DNA of 64,000 nucleotides from Branchiostoma floridae (lineage: Eukaryota > Chordata > Leptocardii > Amphioxiformes > Branchiostomatidae), in contig NC_049992.1 of the NCBI RefSeq assembly GCF_000003815.2, forward strand, positions 1,363,724-1,427,723. The letters run 5' to 3'. The position numbers were made by a program, and so were the translations under genes. Below, in pieces: positions 46,745-57,300 of this stretch (position 1 is its first letter; the number at the start of each line of letters is the position of its first letter). The notes below the pieces were generated by a model, which ran no database searches, was not told the origin of the DNA, and was given only the letters and a program-made list of their open reading frames with translations.

Positions 46745-47234
46745 GTGGGGCCGTGTAGCACAGTGGTAGTGTATTCGGCCCGTGACCGAGAGGTCGCCGG
46801 TTCGAATCCGCCTGCCGTGTTGCCGGTCTTGTGCCCTTGGGAAAGGCACTTTACACGACCTTCCTCACTTTACTCAAGTGAAAAATGAGTCGTCCCTCGG
46901 ATAGGACGTTAAATGGAGGTCCCGTGTATGGGGAGAGCCATACCCTATGCACGTTAAAGAACCCGCCACATGTGCGAACATCCACCCGAGCGGATCAAAC
47001 CATTCCGGCCAAAATAGGGGTAGGGAATCTCCCGAGCAGCCCTCGTAACCCCTGCTTCGCCTATTGGGTCAGTTAGTCCTCCTCCTCACTCATAGTGAGC
47101 AATTGGGCTGGTCTCAATCATGGGCGAAGAGTTGCTGTTACAGTTCCAATCATGTAACCCGTAACCTTGAGTGGCCTTCAGGCCTTGTTACGTGGTGACC
47201 ATTGAGTAAAAAAAAAAAAAAAAAAAAAAAAAAA
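46745..47234 (+). mobile_element. Full-length tRNA-derived SINE
   Basis: The head has A box (TAGCACAGTGG) and perfect B box (GGTTCGAATCC) near 46755-46808, consistent with internal RNA polymerase III promotion. The unique body has the core GTGCCCTTGGGAAAGGCACT, and the element ends in a poly(A) run at 47209-47234. Fragments of the same family occur at 15225, 27365, 29777, 30280, 32735, 45685, 50680, 51350 and 56885. It is inserted beside a block related to 45280-45420. Confidence 0.93.
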
Positions 47235-48328
47235 GATAGGTGGAAACAGCAGTGCTTGGTGTTAAGTGCTGGTAGAGCCATTGTGTAATGAAGAATCTTT
47301 GATAATCATATAAAAATAACCAGGCCATAAATAACAATTTCTCTTATCCGCCCAAAGGATTTCCTGAGTTATCTGCTATTATCATTATCATACCCATGGT
47401 GATGTTCTATTACCGGTTCTGCCATGTGGAATTGAGGAGGTACCACGTCAATGGTATTTCCTCTGCTCCTTTTATAACTAAAGCACCCTGATGAAAGGAT
47501 AATGAAATCACCTTTTCCTTAGTCCTAACATAGACCACATCCGCCTTCCGTCAGCCACATCACAGGTGTATAAAAACAACTGTTTCCAAGAACAAGTGAC
47601 GTCTGACTTTTGTCTATATCTTCAAACCAGGCAGTGAAGAGATTTTGAAATTTGAGCTGTGACGGTTTGTTGGAAAAGTTTTCAGAAAATCATCTCAAAC
47701 ACACGATGTGTCCCACCGAATTTACTCCACCTTTTAGACTGCCTCGGTGGAATAATTTTTTTTAGCCCAGCTGACTTGAGAACTAAGAGCTATGTACTTT
47801 TATTCTAACGTTGTGGCGATGATTCCACGTGGTCTACTCCATTATCGAATACATTCTGCTAATGAATGAACTCATCTAGTTTCAATGAAAACAGCTTTGA
47901 AAGTTAGATGATACAAGATCAATGAAGCGGCGTAGAGCATCATTTATCCCATCGATATTACAGAGTATATGCTTCAGGCGTTTCGTTAATTCATCCGGTC
48001 CTGTCTTAAAGTCCTCAAAGGCCACCTTGAGATTAGAAGAGTTGGAAACCTCCTCTTAAGTTTCACTCAGAGGAAACTTGTATCAGTCCGGGTGAATTGA
48101 AATGCATCTCGAGTTTTCTACCGTCTCCTTGAATGCATGGTTACGTCAATCAAGTGGGCGTGGCGCAAATCGAGTGCTGTGATTGGTTGAGCCCGACCCA
48201 TTCGCCCATTTACAAATCTCGCCCGCCTTCAGACCGTCCTGACAGATTCGCGCATCCGTAGCTCCAGTAAAGGTCGTCTCTCTGCTGTCTCTTACAGTTA
48301 GCGGGGCGGCGAATTGAGCTCGGCGGGG
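47235..48328 (+). other. Upstream flank of gene C
   Basis: No coding sequence recognised. 47240-47300 resembles 45350-45420. The proximal 200 bp is GC-richer and holds candidate promoter motifs. Confidence 0.5.
48141..48190 (+). promoter_or_regulatory. Candidate proximal promoter elements of gene C
   Basis: Within 190 bp of the start codon lie a CRE-like TTACGTCA (48141), a GC-box-like GTGGGCGTGGC (48154) and an inverted CCAAT box (GTGATTGGTTG, about 48179). There is no TATA box at a usual distance. Motif presence only. Confidence 0.4.
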
Positions 48329-51300
48329 ATGGAAGCGAACGGGACCGCAGAGCCCGGGAACAGCTCCGGTGATGCTGACTGGGGCGATCTGGGCGGGCAG
48401 GAGAGCATGTGGGGAACCGTCGCTCTGGTCGTGCTGCTGTCAATCATTGTGGCCATCACGGTGGTGAGTTCATCTTTCCATGTCTTCTGTGTTAAGATTA
48501 GGGGTTTATTATCGTCTACGTAAAAACAAATTTTACGATATCGCATTAGTGGGCCAAAGGGAGTAGGGAAAATGTCACTGACTTCGAAGGTTCCCCAAAA
48601 AATTATTGGTTTCGAATGTACGTATTCACGATTTCATGAGGCACACTTATTTCATATTGATATCTTCACCTTTAATACCCCTGAGTGCGCTAGCCAGTTT
48701 ATCACAATCTCCCTAACACTATAAAGAATGACTCGAAGATGGTCTACTTCTTTAAGACAGGGGTTTTTATTACCCACGGAGCGGCTAGAAGAAGCATGAT
48801 GCTACGAGATGCATGTTTACGATGTAGCAATATCAGTCGGTCATTATCACCGTCTGTCTCACAAGGAATGTATAGGGTTACCAGTAGAAGGTCTTTCTTT
48901 TTGAGACGTAGGTTTTGTATTACGTAGAATGGCTTGAAGACAGCCAAGCCTACACGTATTGGAACCATATTTACGTTACAGCCCCAGCTGTCGGTATTAC
49001 AGTCTGCCGTCCTGGGAGCATTACGAATGACTTGGAGAAGGCTAATTGACGTTTTATTACGCCTGGGAAACATATTTTGGGTCTAGCAAAGATAGATCAA
49101 AAGAAGTGGGGAAAATATCGATTTTTGAAGGTAAAATTTATCACATTCGAATCGGGGCGCCAAAGATGTGAATATTCGCCAGTTATGCTACAGTCACATT
49201 TCAAAACCGGGGCCCGGCCGGACTATTTTAGAAAACGAAAAAAAATGCCATGACTCTCCTTTCTACGTTTTGTGCATTTTATTGTCTTTTATATAATTTT
49301 TTCGTCCCCGGTCGGGCCCCAGTTTGGAACTTTCACTTCACTGTGACCTAGGCATGAATGAGGTGCTCCTATATTCTTTCTACGACGTCTTCTCCTTTAA
49401 TACTCTTGAGTGCACTATCCATAAGAATTCCTTGAAGATCATATTTCTTCTTTAAGACGTAGGTTTTTATTACCCACTTGGTATACTTGCTATTAAAAGC
49501 CCGACGCTACGAGAAACATATTTACGATACATCCAGTCCGTTTTTACTGCCGTCTGTGTCACCAGGAATATGAGAAATGACCCGGAGAAGGTTTTTCTTT
49601 TTAAGATCTGCCCATTGGGTAGAAAGGCTCGAAGACGGTTTATATTACACCAACGGGAGCCATATTTATTGCAGAGCCACAGTAACCGGGTTTTATTACC
49701 GTTCCTCTCACTGGGAGCATTACCAATAACTAGAGGAAGGTGAGGTTGTTACATGAAGGGGAAACATACTTACAGTATAGTCGCAGCGGTGGGCCAGAAA
49801 GATGACAGACGTGTCACATTTTTTATGGTTTTACATACGTTTATTAGGAACCATGACGACTTGAAGATGCTTACTGACCAGTTGATAAGTACGCTTAAGG
49901 CCCCTTAAAACGGAAAAGCGAACGCTGAGCGACGGTTAAATGACAAATTAGATTCGTGTCACGCTATTCTATGGTCGGAATCAAAAGACACAAAACGTGA
50001 ACAAAAATCTGTTCTTAATCTAAAAATACGTTGAGCAATGTGTGTCATCCTCCGTTACTCAGCAGTCATAGCCTGTAGTGGAAAGGCACTTTTACCTCAT
50101 TCGGAAACAGAATTTCAGTCGGAAGGAAGCAGTTTCTGAGCGTAACCACCAATCGTACAACGATTATCTTCAAGAAAGGGGATGGTTTGAAGAGTTTAGC
50201 GTACGCGTATTCCCGTCTGGACCGCAGCACGATGATTGATTGTCCTGTTTATGTAGTACTCATCTCGCGTTACTGTAGCCCTCTGGTCAGTAATGCGTCA
50301 TCAGGGCCTCTAAAACAAAGTGCATCGGCCTTTTTGGTCCTAGGACGCAGCTACAGAATGCGCAGGACATTTTATGGAACGATTTTCAGAAAAGGCTTCC
50401 ATTGACATGTTTTGATTTAAAGAGCCTGTATGCGTCTGCAAGTGTGTGGATGGATAGCAGAGCTCTAGAAGGCCTGGGTGGATTGTATTGAAATTTAGTA
50501 TGTATTGATGACACCTTGAAGCGCTTTTGGCCTTGATTTTGGCCACCCTAGCGGCTTGTTAAGGTACTGCAGCGGAAATTCTGGCTGTGATATTTCGATT
50601 TTGAAGTTATGAATTAATTTATCAAAACAAATTGTGCTGTTCTACAAACAAATCCAAAGGCTTTTTTGTCACTACGTAACAAGACCTGAAAGTCATTTTG
50701 AGATGTGACCCGAAGGCCACTCCAAGGGTACAGGTCACATTGTAAATGTAACAGCATCTCTCCTCCCTAGATCAGAAACATCACGATTGAGACCAGGTAA
50801 GTGTGAGGATGTAACTGGCCCAGTTGGCGAAGAAGGGGTTACAAAGACTGCTCAGGAAATTCCCTACCACATTTAAGCCGGAATGGTTTGATCCACACAC
50901 CGGGAAGGTCCCCTACTCTTTTCCATGTTTTGTTCATGGTGTTGTTCAGTAGTCTCCAGACACTGTCTAACGTCTTGTTCCTTCAGGTGGGAAACATCCT
51001 GGTGCTGCTGGCGGTAGCGACACACCGCAGTCTCCAGACACTGTCTAACGTCTTGGCCCTTGTCTTGTTCCTTCAGGTGGGAAACATCCTGGTGCTGCTG
51101 GCGGTAGCGACACACCGCAGTCTCCAGACACTGTCTAACGTCTTGACCCTTGTCTTGTTCCTTCAGGTGGGAAACATCCTGGTTCTCCTGGCGGTAGCGA
51201 CACACCGCAGTCTCCAGACGCTGTCTAACGTCTTCCTGGTGTCGCTCTGCGTCTCTGATCTTCTGGTAAGTGGACGTTTTGTTTGTTTTCAGATAATGTG

Positions 51301-54300
51301 TACACCAACTCTGGACGTAACACACTCGTTTATACAGCAGATACAAGCTGTATAAGCTGTGGCCGTTTGATTCACTCACACCAAGACGGTTCCCTACTGA
51401 TTCCGATAAGTGTGGTGTTTTTGTTACATACTTGAGACGGGGCTCTCCAGATTCAGGGAACCTTTGGCTCTAAGTCCTATCCGAGAGGATGTAAGAGGTA
51501 CGCTGTACGGAGAGTAAATCTCCACCGCCACCCCCACGACTACCCCCCCCCCCGTGTAGACTATTTGACATTCAGTAGTTTCTAGCGAGGACCAATAAAA
51601 TAGCTGCTGGCAGGTCACTGACATTGGGCGATAACTGCGAGCTTTTCGCACCCTTGCTTATCATGCAAATGCCGTGAACTCAAATCAAGCAGACATTATG
51701 TTCGTCATTTTGCACCGTGCGGGAGCTTTACTTGCTCACAAACAACTCTATATATCAGTTTAAAAAGTTTACTCTGGTGATCAAAAGGTGACGGGACTGT
51801 AGCGAGTTTTCCTGCATTAAACTTTTTGAAATGACGGCCCTACAGTTTATTTCCGTCTCTTTTATTACGCGCTTTGTCACTTTAGTTCTATTTTTTCGTC
51901 CACTTGTACCTCAAGGCTTCGTGGCGTAGTTGACTAGTGATTGGATTTGTAACTTTTGGACCAGAGTTCGAACCTGGCGTGGTGCAATTTTAAAAAAAGT
52001 TTTCTTTGTTGAATATTTTACTTTTTATCACTATACGGTCGTACTTTTGTAACTGAAATGTTTCGCTTCTTGTCAGTCACCCAAAATGTTGTCACCCCCA
52101 AAAGTTGTGACTTTTAGTACGTGTCACCCTATGTTTCAGTGCTATTTCCTTGCATTCACAAAAATAAAAACAGTACGTAGTTCTACAACTTACAACTTGT
52201 ACCTTGTAACAAGGTAAAGAGACGTCTCTGATGACCCGGTGTACAACGGCTGTAGTAAGTTGTCAAATATATGCGTTATGCACTCAAGTCGTGTTGTTTG
52301 CTGATTATTCAGTCCGTCCTTCTATTCTATATAACCAGCATTCAAAGGGACCAGCTCATAAAAATACATGCTGCAAACTAAAGGAAGCCCCACAAAGATG
52401 TCCTTTGTAATGTATTGACGGTATTTAACAGCTAGTAATCGACGGACAATAGGTGTGAAACATTCCTCCCTGGCCCTCGCGTGCAACCGGTCTGGCGTTA
52501 ATTGGTTACTCTGCATTTGAAAGAGCGGACTTCATGGGCGTAGCCCTCGCTAGAAATCTACTGAATGGGAATCAGNNNNNNNNNNNNNNNNNNNNNNNNN
52601 NNNNNNNNNNNNNNNNNNNNNNNNNNNNNNNNNNNNNNNNNNNNNNNNNNNNNNNNNNNNNNNNNNNNNNNNNNNTTTAACATCACTCTTGTTAGGCCCC
52701 CCCCCCCGACACACTTACACGCGTCGCCGTTTTTTTAACATCACTCTTGTTCCTGTTACCCCAGGTGATAGCCCCTTCCGTTGCCATCTCCCCCACCAGC
52801 CCCCCCCCCCCCACTCCAAACACACACACACGTCACCGGTGTATTTTTTTTTATATTACTCTTTTTTTCCCAGGTTGGCCCCCATGCCATTGCCATCCAT
52901 GAGAGTGGGTCTTCTCACCCAGACACACATACACGTCGCCGATGTGTTTTTTCAACAACACTTTTGTTTACCCCAAGTGGGTGCCCTTCTGATGCCCCCA
53001 GCCATTGGAGTCACCTTGTACGGAGAGTGGATCTTCTCAACCACCCCCCTTCCCCACACATACACACGCTTGTCGCCGGTGCGTTTTTTAAACATCACTC
53101 TTGTTTTCGTTACCCAAGGTCGGCGCCCTTGTGATGCCCCCTGCCATTGGAGTCACCCTGTACGGAGAGTGGATATTCTCCCCGGGATTCTGCGCGGTCT
53201 GGGTCTCGTTTGACGTCATGCTGTGCAGCGCCTCCATCCTCAACCTCTGCGTCATCAGTCTAGACAGGTCAGAGGTCAATTTATTTTGTTATCGTTATCA
53301 CCGTTGAGAAACTATAAAGGACGTTTGATTAAGGTCTTGAAAGAAAAAAAGAGAACGTCCTTGCCGAAATACAGTATAGTTACCCTATGTATTCCCAAGA
53401 AACGGTCTTCTCAACTTAAAGATAACTTGAGCGTGCTTGGTTATCTGAAATGATTGTATCCTTGTCTGATAGTTTCAATGATTCATGCTCCCCGGTCACC
53501 TTGGGATGGTCGCTTGTAGATCAGGCTAAAACAGAAAGAGCTAAAGTCTTACGCATGCTTGTGTCCTCCTTACTTATAAACCACATTTACTCCAATTCAT
53601 GTATTGCAGAGACATTCATCAAAATGTCTTGCCCAGTAAAAAAGAAAAAAAAAACCGAGCCGTCCCAACCACTGCTTCAAGCATAACACCTTTAACGGCT
53701 TACACAGGATAGTCTCTCTACAATCCCATTTCCTGCCTTTCTCCAATGACTTAACATGTCGGGGCAACCTTGTTTACCGCCAACTAAACCTTGTATGGAG
53801 AAAAACAGGATGTGATCCATTCAGTGCGGGTGAAGTCATTGAAAATCAGGTCATTACCCTTCCCAGACGCCCCCAAATGTCACTAGTACCGATGTTTGTG
53901 TCTAACGAAGTGCAAAACAGTATTATTTTGCTTCAAGAATTCAAAGGCTTTTATTATCAGTACAGTTCTAAAAGTGCTCACTCATTCATAACGTGGATTA
54001 TTATTTTAAACGGCTCTACGTGTCTCATAATTTTACTTTGACTACGATTCATGTTCCTCGGTCATGTTGGAATTGTCACTGGTAGATGATTCTTAACAAG
54101 AAAGAGCTTGAGCTTTGTAAACACTTCCCTTCCATTCATCCATTGAAACATTCAACCCAAAGTTTCGTCCAGTTAAGTCAAAGCCCTTCGTCACCTATTG
54201 AGTCAATCAAACGTGCCGATGCTCAATGACTTTGGTAGAAAAGATGCTGATACAGTGAGCGTATGGTAGTTCGGTACCTAGAAGTGATCAATACATGGCT

Positions 54301-57300
54301 TTGCACTGATAAAACTCGTTTAAAAAGTAATATTTCCCAGTTGTGTCCGCTACTGTTTCAAGCATAACACTAGTGGTGCGTACCTAAACTTATATTCAGG
54401 TTCAGGTCCGGATTCAAGTCCAGCAGTTCAGGTTCAGGTTCGGACTTTAAGTCCGGACCTGAACCCATCATTGCATATTATGTGCACTAGAAATTTTATT
54501 TGAAGGGGAGGGGGGATGGTGCATATAAAATTGCCTGTTATGAATTGAAATGCAATGTGAAAAATACATGCAAATTATATACAGCCAGTGTAAACATGAA
54601 AAGTTTTTTTGTCTCAGTGCAAATTTCACTGTCTATGGAAGGTTTTAAATGGTTTAGAACAAAAAAAGGGAATATAAGTGACAGATTGCTTTTTGCAAGT
54701 CCGGACTTGGCTCCGGACATTCAGGGTTTTTTTTGGACTTGGACCTAAACATTTCAGGTCCAATTCCAAGTCCGGGCTTTAGGTACGCACCACTACATAA
54801 CACTTTTCTCGGCTTACACAGTTCTAAGATCTTTTCTACAATCCGATAAGAACTTGACACCAGGGCCCTACAGTGTCAGGGCAACGTTGTTTACTAGGAA
54901 CGAAGCCTTGTGGAAGAATAGAACCGTGAATGAAGTCACTCCAAATCAGTTTATCGCCTTCCCCAGACAAATCCAATACGATTAGAGAACTCTGCTTCTA
55001 ACGATGAACTCACCGAATAACAAAAACATCGGGGCGACATTCATAACAGTGCTGATGGGCTTGGGTTACATTTTGTATTGTCGCTACTAAAAGGTTACTG
55101 CTTTAGTGTATTAAGTTTGTCGAGTTGTCAAAGAGAAAAAGACAACTGCCCAGTTCTTTAAAGATTACGTGTCTTAATTCTCATATCTAACTGAGACATC
55201 CTGGGTTGTTCGATGTGACATAACCAACTGCTGTCTCGCCGCGTGTCTGCGGAAAAAAATGTTTGTTACGCTGAAAGGCGGCTATGTTAAACCGGCTATA
55301 TGGATATATAAGCTGGTGTCTTAAACAGAAGGGCGGTTATGATATATAGATACAGATACAGAAGCTGGTGTGTTACGTCGAAGGGCGGTTATACCGGCTA
55401 TATAGATACAGATACAGAAGCTGGTGTGTTACGCTGAAGGGTGGTTGTACCGATTGTACACATACAAGCTGGTGTTACGCTGAAGGGCGGTTATACAGGC
55501 CACACAGACACAGAAAATGTTATGTTCCACAGGGCGGTAACTTTTTGTATGGGATGAAATAAAGCCTGTATGTTGAAAAGTGTCCCCATCTCTGTTACAG
55601 ATACATCCAGATCACGCGGCCCCTCCAACACGACACCTACATGACGAACACGATACAGATACAGAAATTTATGTGTTGCACCGAGTGGACCCTTTTTGTA
55701 TGGAATAAAATGAAACTTAAATTCCCCTCTCTAACACAGATATATCCAGATCACGCGGCCCCTCCAACACGACACGTACCTAATGGTTTCCCCTCTCTAA
55801 CACAGATATATCCAGATCACGCGGCCCCTCCAACACGACACCTACATGACCAACACGCGGGCCGGAGTGCTGATCGCCCTGGCCTGGCTGCTCGCCATCT
55901 TTGCCTCCTTCCCGCCCATCACGCTGGGCTGGCACGAGCACCCCGGACACCCGAGTCTCAGCGACCTGACCGCGCTGTCCCCGCGGCCGCAGTGCGTCTT
56001 CGACCCGAGCAAGACGTACGCGCTCACCGCTTCCATCGTCACCTTCTATATACCACTGGCAGCCATCCTCTTCACCTACAGGTGTGTTTGTTTGTTTGTT
56101 TTGTCACCTTCTACATCCCTCTCGCCGCCATCCTCTTTATGTACAGATTTGTTAACGCTATACAATATGGTAAACGTATGGTATAGGTATAATTCGGGGT
56201 TATAGGTTTCGCGTGTGTGTGTTTGTCTGTGTGCATTTCCCCAATGATAATTTAAAGATGGATTGTGATGATATTTGGCACGTGAGTAGGTCTTGAGAAG
56301 ACGAAGCTCAAGGTAATCTAAGACCCTCTGGTGGCCGATCTTGGTAATGCAGCAGAGCTTCCGGTTTTCGTTTTTGCTTGTTATGGTTTCGTCATTACTA
56401 TCATCAACATGAGAATTATTATCATGATGATTCTCCCAGCCGGATCTACAAAGAGGCGAAGTCCCAGGCGACGCGCGTGGCCTCCCTGAATAAGCAGTTC
56501 CGCACGGAGTCCAGACGGAAGAACGGGAAGCGTGGCAGCCAGCCCAGCGGGCCCTCCTCCACCAAAGGTGCTTCATTATTATTGCCATGTCACATTATTT
56601 ACTATTGCCATTGTAGTAAAAGCAGGTTGTCTCCACATATGAAGTAATTCTTGATTTGCATTGTTTGTACGACCTAGTATAGTCAAACCTGTATTAGGGG
56701 CCACCTCTACAGAGGGGCCACCTGTCCATAGTGGCCACTTTTTGTCGGTCCCTTGGGTATTTTATCTACAAGTTGCCACCTCTATACAGAGGCCACCTGT
56801 CTATAGTGGCCAAATTTGTCCGGTCCCTTGAGTGGCCGCTATAGACAGGTTTGACTGTACGTAGAAACTTAGTGCGTAAAAAACTTCATGCTCTTGGGAA
56901 AGGCGCTTTTCTCACTCCACCCAGGTGAAAAATGGCTATATGACTTCGGTTGGGGAGGTAAAGTGTGGTGAAAGGAGAGAGTAGACCTTCCAATACTATA
57001 CCCTAGACAAAGTAGATAACAACCCGCTGGCCAATGGTCATGGCCGTAAAAGGGTTATCAATGAATGAATGAATGAATGGAGACCTTTATTGTACATAGT
57101 ACCCACTGGGTTAAGTACAGGTCGCAACAAAAGATACATGAAATATATGCAATGTCATCCAATACAAGAATCGTATCTTACTACGTGAATATGAGACTAC
57201 CTTTGCCTTTTCCCTCCTTGTCCGCAGCTATCCGCACGCTGGGAGTGATCCTCGGAGCCTTCATGGTCACCTGTCTAAAGTGGCCACACTTCTCCAGTCC

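Noticed and set aside
46750-46815. Possible tRNA gene
   Set aside because: A and B boxes are good, but it is joined to a SINE body ending in poly(A), and the anticodon loop lacks the usual T before the anticodon.
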